Of a stretch of 18,966 nucleotides of DNA, positions 7,423-13,851 are shown piece by piece (the stretch's first letter is position 1; every line of letters begins with the position of its first letter). The position numbers and the translations under genes are program-made. Below the pieces are notes generated by a model. The model was not told the origin of the DNA, did no database searches, and saw nothing but the letters and a program-made list of their open reading frames with translations. The stretch covers positions 1 to 18,966 of the forward strand of contig UQWG01000036.1 in the NCBI GenBank assembly GCA_900544645.1. The letters are read 5' to 3'. The stretch comes from an uncultured Collinsella sp. (lineage in GTDB: Bacteria; Actinomycetota; Coriobacteriia; Coriobacteriales; Coriobacteriaceae).

Positions 7423-8511
7423 CTACCTTTCCGTGCAGCTAATGCAGGGGTCGATGGTCAGGATAATCATGGGCACGTTGGCAAGGAGCACGCCCTGCAG
7501 CGCATGCGTCAGACCCGCCAGGTTTTGCGACGTCGGCGTGCGCACGCGGAAGCGGTCCAGGTTCTTGGTGCCGTTACCGCGCACATAGTAATACGCCTCG
7601 CCGCGCGGCTGCTCAATCACAATCTCGCCGCGTGCGCCGTCGGCCGGTGTAAGCTTGGTGCGCCCGCCGATCCCGTCGTGCGGAATCTTGCCCACAAGCT
7701 CCTTAATGATGTCCATGGCCTGCGTGACCTCGGCACAGCGCACCTGGCAGCGGGCATAGCAGTCGCCATCGCTAGCAACGATAGGCTCAAACGCGGCCAG
7801 ATCAGCATAGGCGCCGTCGCCAAACATGCGCACGTCGTAATCCACGCCCGAGGCGCGACCGAACGGGCCGACCATCGAAAGCTCCAGCGCGTCCTTCTTG
7901 CTGATCACGCCCACGCCGTGCAGGCGCTCGCCGCAGCTATTGTCGTCCAAAAACGTATGCACCAAGGCCTCGTAGTCAGGACGCATGGCATCGAGCGTCT
8001 GGACAATGCCCGCCAGTTCGGAGTCCTCAATGTCGTGTTTAAGGCCGCCGATCTCGTTAATCGAAAGGATCACGCGGCCGCCGCAGGTGCTCTCAAAGAT
8101 CTTAAGAATCTGCTCGCGCAGGGTCCACGAACGATAGAACAGCGCCTCAAAGCCAAAGGCGTCGGCGAGCAGGCCCAGCCACAGCAGATGCGAGTGGATG
8201 CGCGAAAGCTCGTGCAAAATGGTGCGGATATACTGCACGCGGCCGGACACCTCGATACCGAGCATACGCTCACAGGCGCTGGCATAGCCGCAGCTGTGGC
8301 CCACGGCGCAGATGCCGCAGATGCGCTCGGCGATGTAGCCAAACTGGTGCATGTCACGCTTTTCGGTGAGCTTCTCGAGCCCGCGGTGCACAAAGCCGAT
8401 CTGCGGAATCGCCTCGATGACGCGGTCGTCATCGATCACCAGGTCCAGATGAAGCGGCTCGGGCAGCACCGGGTGCTGCGGGCCAAACGGAATAACGGAG
8501 CGATGTGCCAT
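7423..8511 (-). CDS. Group 4 [NiFe]-hydrogenase catalytic large subunit (EchE/HycE/NuoD-like)
   Basis: A 362-residue protein with both metal-binding motifs: RICGIC (C65, C68) near the N-terminus and DPCISC (C356, C359) at the extreme C-terminus. These four cysteines bind the Ni-Fe centre, which separates it from NuoD of complex I, where they are lost. PQHP near residues 11-14 and the GFVHRGLEKL segment are typical of the NuoD/HycE superfamily. The protein ends three residues after the last cysteine, so there is no C-terminal peptide for a maturation endopeptidase, as reported for Ech-type enzymes. It starts 5 bases after the NuoC-like gene and has AGGAGG 10 bases upstream, inside the end of that gene. 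Expected role: H+ reduction to H2 (or the reverse) on the cytoplasmic side. Confidence 0.93.
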   Translation of the reverse strand: MAHRSVIPFGPQHPVLPEPLHLDLVIDDDRVIEAIPQIGFVHRGLEKLTEKRDMHQFGYIAERICGICAVGHSCGYASACERMLGIEVSGRVQYIRTILHELSRIHSHLLWLGLLADAFGFEALFYRSWTLREQILKIFESTCGGRVILSINEIGGLKHDIEDSELAGIVQTLDAMRPDYEALVHTFLDDNSCGERLHGVGVISKKDALELSMVGPFGRASGVDYDVRMFGDGAYADLAAFEPIVASDGDCYARCQVRCAEVTQAMDIIKELVGKIPHDGIGGRTKLTPADGARGEIVIEQPRGEAYYYVRGNGTKNLDRFRVRTPTSQNLAGLTHALQGVLLANVPMIILTIDPCISCTER

Positions 8512-8516
8512 GGACC

Positions 8517-9236
8517 TTACGCCTCCTTTTTCTGCTTGTCGCGGGCGACCTTGGCGGCAAGCGCCGCGCGGACCTTGGCCGCTTTCTCGGGATCCATGGC
8601 GGCGAGCTTTGCCTCCATCTCGGCAGCCTTGAGCGCGGCCTTCGCAGCAGTTTCATCGTGCTGAGCATCGGAGCCGGCAGCCGCAGCGGACTGGGCGCTC
8701 GCCGCAGCCGAAGCATCGCCGGCACTCGCAGCGCTCTCCCCTGCAGCAGCCGCAGCCGCGGCGGCCTTCTCGGCTGCGGCCTTGCGCGCCTTGGCCTCGG
8801 CAGCGGCGCGGACCTTCATGGCTTTCTCGCGCGCAGCCTTCACCTCGGGCGTAATAACGCTCATGGGCTCGGCGGTCGAGACCTGGTAGAAAAAGCCCTT
8901 AAAGTCGATCTGCATGTCGGTGATGGCAAGCCCAAACAGGTCGTGCGCTTCGTTCTCAAACGGAAATACCGCCGGATAGTACGAGCTGATGGACGGAATC
9001 TCCTGATACTGATCAATTCCCTCAACCACCAGGTTCTCGATCGCATAGCTGCCGTCCTGCGCAATATTCTCCTGAGCAGCGCGGACGTTGATAAACGTAT
9101 AGACCAGGCGATACGATCCGTCGTCCACACAGCGCTCGGCATGCATCTGCACAAAGCGCGCGCCGACGCCCTTGAGCGCCTGGACATGCGACAGAAGCTC
9201 GTCGATCCCAACGGTGGCATAGATAGCCTTTTGCAT
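8517..9236 (-). CDS. Hydrogenase NuoC-like subunit (EchD / HycE N-domain-like) with Ala-rich tail
   Basis: A 239-residue protein. Residues 1 to about 125 match the 30-kDa NuoC-type subunit; the conserved strand reads SYYPAVFPFENEAHDLFGL, the counterpart of the E-R-E-x-x-D-x-F-G signature. Residues about 135-239 are almost entirely Ala, Lys, Glu, Asp and Arg, predicted to be a long charged helix or flexible tail, absent from ordinary NuoC/EchD proteins as I know them. Its ATG overlaps the stop of the upstream NuoB-like gene (TAATG), so translation is probably coupled. NuoC-type subunits brace the small and large subunits and carry no cofactor. Confidence 0.85.
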   Translation of the reverse strand: MQKAIYATVGIDELLSHVQALKGVGARFVQMHAERCVDDGSYRLVYTFINVRAAQENIAQDGSYAIENLVVEGIDQYQEIPSISSYYPAVFPFENEAHDLFGLAITDMQIDFKGFFYQVSTAEPMSVITPEVKAAREKAMKVRAAAEAKARKAAAEKAAAAAAAAGESAASAGDASAAASAQSAAAAGSDAQHDETAAKAALKAAEMEAKLAAMDPEKAAKVRAALAAKVARDKQKKEA

Positions 9237-9826
9237 TACTCGGCCTCCTTTGCAGCGACGGGCGCTGCGGGTTTCTCGGCAGGCGCGTCACCGGCACCGT
9301 CAGCCCCGGCCCCAGCTGCAGCCACGAACCCGTCCTCGCCCAACTCGACGCCGCCATCCCAGGTAGCAGCGCCGCCCACGGTAAGCGGGTCACCGCCGGC
9401 GCGCATCACGGCCTCCTTCTGATCAAGGATGCCGCACGCCTCCACGATGGCATCGATCACGGTCTCGGGACGAATGGCGCACCCGGGCGCATACACGTCC
9501 ACGGGAATCGCGCGGTCCACGCCGCCGATCACGTTGTAGGCATCGCGGAACACGCCACCCGAACACGCGCAGATACCGCAGGCCACCACGCACTTGGGCT
9601 CGAGCATCTGGTTGTAGATCTGGCGCACGACGGGCAGGTTCTGGGCATTGACCGACCCCGTCACCAAAAAGATGTCCGCATGCTTGGGGTTGCCGGTGTT
9701 GACCACGCCAAAGCGCTCCGCATCGAACAGCGGCGTGAGCGAGGCCAGCACCTCGATATCGCATCCGTTGCAACTCGAACCGTCGTAATGAATAACCCAC
9801 GGCGAGCGCGACATTTTATGATCCAT
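9236..9826 (-). CDS. Group 4 [NiFe]-hydrogenase small subunit (EchC/HycG/NuoB-like) with C-terminal extension
   Basis: A 196-residue protein. The SCNGCDIE motif (C19, C22), GICACSGG (C86) and APGC (C116) supply the ligands of the proximal [4Fe-4S] cluster next to the Ni-Fe site. The family fold ends near residue 132; residues about 140-196 are a Gly/Ala/Asp/Glu/Pro-rich tail with no recognisable motif. The ATG at 9826 follows AGGAGG by 8 bases, and the A of that ribosome binding site belongs to the upstream gene's TAG stop. ATG at 9814 (residue 5) is an alternative start. It relays electrons from the ferredoxin subunit to the large subunit. Confidence 0.9.
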   Translation of the reverse strand: MDHKMSRSPWVIHYDGSSCNGCDIEVLASLTPLFDAERFGVVNTGNPKHADIFLVTGSVNAQNLPVVRQIYNQMLEPKCVVACGICACSGGVFRDAYNVIGGVDRAIPVDVYAPGCAIRPETVIDAIVEACGILDQKEAVMRAGGDPLTVGGAATWDGGVELGEDGFVAAAGAGADGAGDAPAEKPAAPVAAKEAE

Positions 9827-9838
9827 GGATGCCGCCTC

Positions 9839-12721
9839 CTAAATAAACACGTCGACGAGGATGGGCATAAGGTTGAGCAGGCCAAACACCAGCGCCACGC
9901 CCCATCCGAGCCTAAAGCAGCTGCGCCAGGTGCTACGGGCGAAGGTGTTGTCGATCAGCACCTCGACAAAGTACGTCGCAGCCATCACGACCAGGGCGAC
10001 CACCCAGCTCACTGGGTTGTCCCAAACAAAGAACATGCCCACCCACATCAAAAACAGCACGGTCTCGCACCAGTGCATAAGGGTCATCTTGGCCAGCGTG
10101 CCGCCGCTCATCTCGGTGGCGACGCCTTGGACAATCTCCTGATGCGCGTGATGCGAGTACGAAAGGTCAAACGGCGACTTGCGCAGCTTGATGGTAAGCA
10201 CCGCGAGCAGCGCGAGGAAAATGGGTGCGCTGTACACGATGATGGGGGCCGACTGCCCCGTCACGGCAATGGAATCGAAGCTGTCGGTGGCAAGATACAG
10301 GCCCACGCTCATCAGCAGAACGGCGGGCTCGTAGCTCATAACCTGCAGCAACTCACGATCGGCGCCGACCTGCGCAAACGGGCTTTGCGTCGAGGCGGAC
10401 GCCAGCACCACAAAGATCGCGGCGAGCGTCACCATAAAAGCGCACAGCAGCGTGTTGGAGCCCGACACAAAGATGCCACCGCCCACCACGGTAAAGATGA
10501 GCGCGCACGCCATATAGGTATCGTCCATGGTGTTTACGCTGGCAGGGGCTTTGCGCAGCAGCTTGGCAACGTCGTAGAATGGCTGGAGCAGGCGCGGGCC
10601 CACGCGGCCCTGCATGCGGGCCGAAAGTTTGCGGTCGAGGCCGTCGATCAGGCCGCCCACAAGCAGCGCCAGCAGGGCAAACGCCACGGTGCCAATAAAA
10701 ATGCCCACGACACCCGAACCTTCAAAATACTTGCCGCGCAGCACCGAGGGCGCGCTCATGGCAAGCCGCTCGGGCCCAATCCACGCGCAACACAGCAGCG
10801 CAAACAAGATAATGCTGCAGCACACGACGCTACCCGCGGGGCCAATACGCTTCTCGCCAAGGGCATCCTCCGAATACCAATTGCGCTTTTCGGCCTTCAC
10901 CTCGCGTCCCATCGAGCCGCGGAAATGGCGATATTTGTCGGTTCCCACGCCCGAAAGGTACACGTTGACGTGCGGCTTATTGCTCACGCGGAACGACGTC
11001 AGCAGCACCACGGCGATAAACGCCACGATAACCACCATCAGATACATGGCGTCCTTGCCGATAACGTACGGCACGCGGCCAAACACCATGGCCAAGTAAG
11101 GCGACACCAGACCGCTCGAGATGAGCGGGAACGCCACGCAGCACAGAATCAGCAGCGCGGCGATGGTGTTGAGGGCCATCCATTCGGTCTTATGGACATT
11201 GACCTCAACGTTTTGAGCCGTGGGGTCGACGCCCGAAAGCTTGGCAAGCCACTTGCCCCAGAAGAAGAACGTCGCGGCCGAGCCAAAGGCAAGCACCATG
11301 ATCATGAGCACGTTGCCGGTCTGCGCGAACGCCACCAGAGCGCCCCACTTGGACACGAGCATGCCAAACGGCGCCACAAACATGCCCATGATGCCCAGCA
11401 TCATCAAGCGCGTCAGGTGCGGCATGCGGCTGAACATACCGTCCATGTCCTCGATATTGCGGCTGCCGATATGATGCTCGGCCGTGCCCACGCACAGGAA
11501 CAGCAGCGACTTTGCCACCGTGTGGAACAGGATCAGGAAGATGGCCGCCCATACGGCCTCGGGCGCGCCGACACCCAAGCAAGCACTGATGAGGCCCAAG
11601 TTGGAAATGGTGGAGTACGCGAGCACGCGCTTGGCATTGCTCTGCGAGATGGCCATAAGGGCAGCGAGCAAAAACGTGATGGCGCCCACGCTCGTGACCA
11701 TAAAGCCGGTCACGGGATAGATGGCATAGAGCGGGCTCAGCTTGACCATCAGGAACACGCCGGCTTTGACCATGGTTGACGAGTGCAGCAGGGCGCTCGT
11801 GGGCGTGGGGGCAACCATGGCACCCAACAGCCAAGTGTGGAACGGCATCTGTGCGGCCTTGGTGAGCGCGGCGAGCGACAACAGGATGACCGGCATCACC
11901 AGCAGCGCGGACTGCGCGGTTCCGGCGCCGGAAAGCTCAATCATGCCCGAGATGGTCAGCGGCATGCCGTTCACGTGCAGGTACATGAGTCCGGCCAAAA
12001 ACGCGATGCCGCCCAGCATGTTGAGGATGATCTGGGTAAAGGCGTTTTTAATGGCCTCGGGCGTGCGCGTGTAGCCAATCATAAGGAACGAGCACACGGT
12101 GGTGATTTCCCAGCCGCAGAACAGCCACTCAAGGTTGTCGCTCGTCACGATGACGAACATGGCCGAGAGGAACAGGAACATAAGCGCCAGGAACTGCGGG
12201 CGACGGTCGGGCGCGGTCTGCCCGCGCAGTGCGGCCTCGTGCTCGTCGTGGGCCTGGAAGTCCTTCATATAACCCAAGGCATACACGCAGATTAGGCTGC
12301 CAACAATGCCGACGGCGAGGACCATGATCACACTCATGTAGTCCAGGTAGAGCGGCGTCGCCGTGACGGCTTCGGCCGCGGGCAGCGTCATGGCCGCAAA
12401 GGCGAGCGAGCCCACCAGCTGGACTATGCCGAGCACCGTGGTGAGCGCGTTCCTGTATTTGTACGCGTTGTACAGGATGACGGCGCACAGAATTACGTCG
12501 ATGACGGAGCTGATGATCGAGAGCACATGCGAGGTGCCGGGGGCAACCTCAAAGCTCTGCGGACCCGTGCCAAAAAACATGACGGCGACTACAACTGTCA
12601 CCGCCATAATAATGCCGGAACCTATGAGCCCCACCGCATCGCGGGCGCGGTCACCACGCGCGAGCAGCATGCCCAGCGCCGGTACCAGCGGAAACAGGGT
12701 AAGGAAATACAGTAGCGTCAT
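9839..12721 (-). CDS. Fused hydrogenase membrane subunit: antiporter-like (EchA/HyfB/NuoL) plus NuoH-like (EchB/HycD)
   Basis: A 960-residue, highly hydrophobic protein encoding two subunits in one frame. Residues 1 to about 610 are a proton-conducting antiporter module: GWEITT near 203 holds the conserved Glu, LTKAAQMPFHTWL near 288 holds the conserved Lys, and a second Lys is in HSSTMVKAG. The connector around 590-615 (FRGSMG, NWYSEDALG) resembles the normal end of EchA-like proteins. Residues about 640-960 are NuoH/HycD-like, with DRKLSARMQGRVGP near 696-709, a SPFAQVGADREL segment and KSPFDLSYSHHAHQE followed by TEMSGG. Such subunits are usually two genes. No stop or frameshift lies at the junction. 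It is the first gene of the operon; GGGGGAG sits 7 bases before the ATG. It should anchor the complex and move H+ or Na+. Confidence 0.9.
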   Translation of the reverse strand: MTLLYFLTLFPLVPALGMLLARGDRARDAVGLIGSGIIMAVTVVVAVMFFGTGPQSFEVAPGTSHVLSIISSVIDVILCAVILYNAYKYRNALTTVLGIVQLVGSLAFAAMTLPAAEAVTATPLYLDYMSVIMVLAVGIVGSLICVYALGYMKDFQAHDEHEAALRGQTAPDRRPQFLALMFLFLSAMFVIVTSDNLEWLFCGWEITTVCSFLMIGYTRTPEAIKNAFTQIILNMLGGIAFLAGLMYLHVNGMPLTISGMIELSGAGTAQSALLVMPVILLSLAALTKAAQMPFHTWLLGAMVAPTPTSALLHSSTMVKAGVFLMVKLSPLYAIYPVTGFMVTSVGAITFLLAALMAISQSNAKRVLAYSTISNLGLISACLGVGAPEAVWAAIFLILFHTVAKSLLFLCVGTAEHHIGSRNIEDMDGMFSRMPHLTRLMMLGIMGMFVAPFGMLVSKWGALVAFAQTGNVLMIMVLAFGSAATFFFWGKWLAKLSGVDPTAQNVEVNVHKTEWMALNTIAALLILCCVAFPLISSGLVSPYLAMVFGRVPYVIGKDAMYLMVVIVAFIAVVLLTSFRVSNKPHVNVYLSGVGTDKYRHFRGSMGREVKAEKRNWYSEDALGEKRIGPAGSVVCCSIILFALLCCAWIGPERLAMSAPSVLRGKYFEGSGVVGIFIGTVAFALLALLVGGLIDGLDRKLSARMQGRVGPRLLQPFYDVAKLLRKAPASVNTMDDTYMACALIFTVVGGGIFVSGSNTLLCAFMVTLAAIFVVLASASTQSPFAQVGADRELLQVMSYEPAVLLMSVGLYLATDSFDSIAVTGQSAPIIVYSAPIFLALLAVLTIKLRKSPFDLSYSHHAHQEIVQGVATEMSGGTLAKMTLMHWCETVLFLMWVGMFFVWDNPVSWVVALVVMAATYFVEVLIDNTFARSTWRSCFRLGWGVALVFGLLNLMPILVDVFI

Positions 12722-13006
12722 ACCATCACTCCCCCATGCAAAAACGCTGCAATTGTTTAACGTTATAGCTCAATTGAGGAGTAGCGACGGCAGGTTTTCG
12801 GTCAACTGGGGAGTTTTAGGCGTACGGGGCAAGGGTACGTCCGCATTGGAGTAGAGGGGTGACGCTCCCTTACCGCAACGACAGACGCGCGGGCCACTGC
12901 GCGCGGTTTATTGACCACGTTGGAGGATGTCCCGATAGGCTCGCGCCGGTCCAAAAAGTTGGCGCGGCAAGAAAAATGCGCCCCTGTGGGCGCACCATCC
13001 CGTTTG
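12722..13006. other. Intergenic region upstream of the hydrogenase operon
   Basis: No gene seen. On the minus strand a TATAAC hexamer (12762-12767) lies 41 bases before the hydrogenase start and is the best -10 candidate, but no -35 matches it; a TTGACC lies 32 bases further upstream. Two self-complementary CAATTG boxes flank this hexamer (12750-12755 and 12771-12776), a possible operator. The right end holds the terminator of the helix-turn-helix gene. Confidence 0.4.
12972..12994 (-). terminator. Intrinsic terminator of the helix-turn-helix gene
   Basis: Perfect 7-bp stem (TGCGCCC at 12977-12983 on the plus strand with GGGCGCA at 12988-12994), four-base loop, followed on the minus strand by TTTTT (12972-12976). 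It lies 13 bases past the stop of the gene at 13007-13402 and is a textbook Rho-independent terminator. Confidence 0.85.
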
Positions 13007-13402
13007 CTATTCCGCCTTTTTAACGCGCGGCTTGCGACCGCGCGGCTTATCGACCAGTGCGGACTCACCGCTCTCGCGGTACTGACGGCACCAAGCCTTG
13101 ACCGAAGACTCGCTGGGAATCTTGTGCTTGATCATGGCCTCGCGAACCGTCAAGCCGTTTTCCAGACGGTCCTTAACCACAGCGAGCTTTACGTCGTACG
13201 AATAGGTGTGATGATGCGAACCGGCATTGAGAACGGCGTCGGCACCGCCCACGGCATACGCGCGGGCCCACTGACGAGCCGTGGCCTGGGGAATGCCAAG
13301 CTCCGCAGCGAGGGCGCGATGACCGACCCCCTCTTGGAGGATCTCGACGGCGCGCTGCCTAACCTCGGGCGCATGCGTGCGAGTCCTAGTTGCTTCCGAC
13401 AT
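13007..13402 (-). CDS. Solitary double helix-turn-helix protein, IS3/IS150 OrfA-like
   Basis: About 131 residues from ATG 13402 (a GTG at 13411 would add three). Two helix-turn-helix segments are visible: EVRQRAVEILQEGVGHRALAAELGIPQATARQW and, after a His-rich linker, YDVKLAVVKDRLENGLTVREAMIKHKIPSESSVKAW. This tandem arrangement is that of OrfA of IS150-like insertion sequences, which recognises transposon ends. The leucine-zipper C-terminus of OrfA is absent; the protein instead ends in the basic KPRGRKPRVKK, similar to an AT-hook. No OrfB (DDE integrase) frame or inverted repeats lie beside it, and it has its own terminator. It is therefore either a remnant or a domesticated DNA-binding protein. 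The start is uncertain because both ribosome binding sites are weak. Confidence 0.75.
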   Translation of the reverse strand: MSEATRTRTHAPEVRQRAVEILQEGVGHRALAAELGIPQATARQWARAYAVGGADAVLNAGSHHHTYSYDVKLAVVKDRLENGLTVREAMIKHKIPSESSVKAWCRQYRESGESALVDKPRGRKPRVKKAE

Positions 13403-13411
13403 ACCTGCCAC

Positions 13412-13851
13412 TTCTTAGCCTTAACCGTTAATCTGCTTTCTTACGTGCAAGTTAAATAGTAGCATTTTACTGTTTGCTCAAAGCAGTTAATTAAAATAGA
13501 CGCGGCATTATCTGGGCATTTGGCACCAAATTACGACATATCTTTATCGATTATTTACGCTGGTAGCTGACTCACAGCTAATCGTCATTCGCTTGTCAAC
13601 AAAATTGGCATCTCTTTATGTCCTTTGGTATAGAGGATATAGTTATTAACCCCTCCCCCAATAATTTTGAGTGATCTGCAAGGTAGTAGACGCCCTCACT
13701 CCTCATGATTACCGCTCATTGCCATCCACCGGAGCAAAACAAAAAGGGCGGGACCTGCTGCGCTTGCAGGCCCCGCACCGGTTGACACCCGACGGGACAC
13801 AGCCGGGCGAGACGAATCCGTGCTACCGCCCCGCCTGGCCGCGATGCTCAA
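13412..13851. other. AT-rich intergenic region with no gene
   Basis: About 440 bases between the helix-turn-helix gene and the ene-reductase stop. The left two thirds are clearly more AT-rich than the surroundings. A weak minus-strand promoter-like pair, TTGAGC (13476-13481) and TATTTA (13453-13458) with a 17-base spacer, would give a leader of about 45 bases to the helix-turn-helix gene. A small dyad TAGCTG/CAGCTA lies near 13563-13580. The right part holds the ene-reductase terminator. Confidence 0.4.
13741..13776 (-). terminator. Intrinsic terminator of the ene-reductase gene
   Basis: Minus-strand stem of 11 bp with one G-U pair (13748-13758 with 13766-13776), a seven-base loop, then CCTTTTTGTTTTG. 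It is 75 bases past the stop codon at 13852. Strong Rho-independent terminator. Confidence 0.88.

Noticed and set aside
9680..11779. 699-codon plus-strand open frame opposite the hydrogenase membrane gene
   Set aside because: The translation is extremely rich in His, Arg, Gln and Ala with no recognisable domain. The minus-strand frame carries all the conserved antiporter and NuoH motifs.
7074..12721. Respiratory complex I (nuo) fragment
   Set aside because: The large subunit keeps both CxxC Ni-Fe motifs and the small subunit has the hydrogenase cysteine pattern, so it is a hydrogenase, not a quinone-linked NADH dehydrogenase.
13007..13402. Complete insertion sequence
   Set aside because: No OrfB/integrase frame, no terminal inverted repeats and no target duplication could be found around the helix-turn-helix gene.
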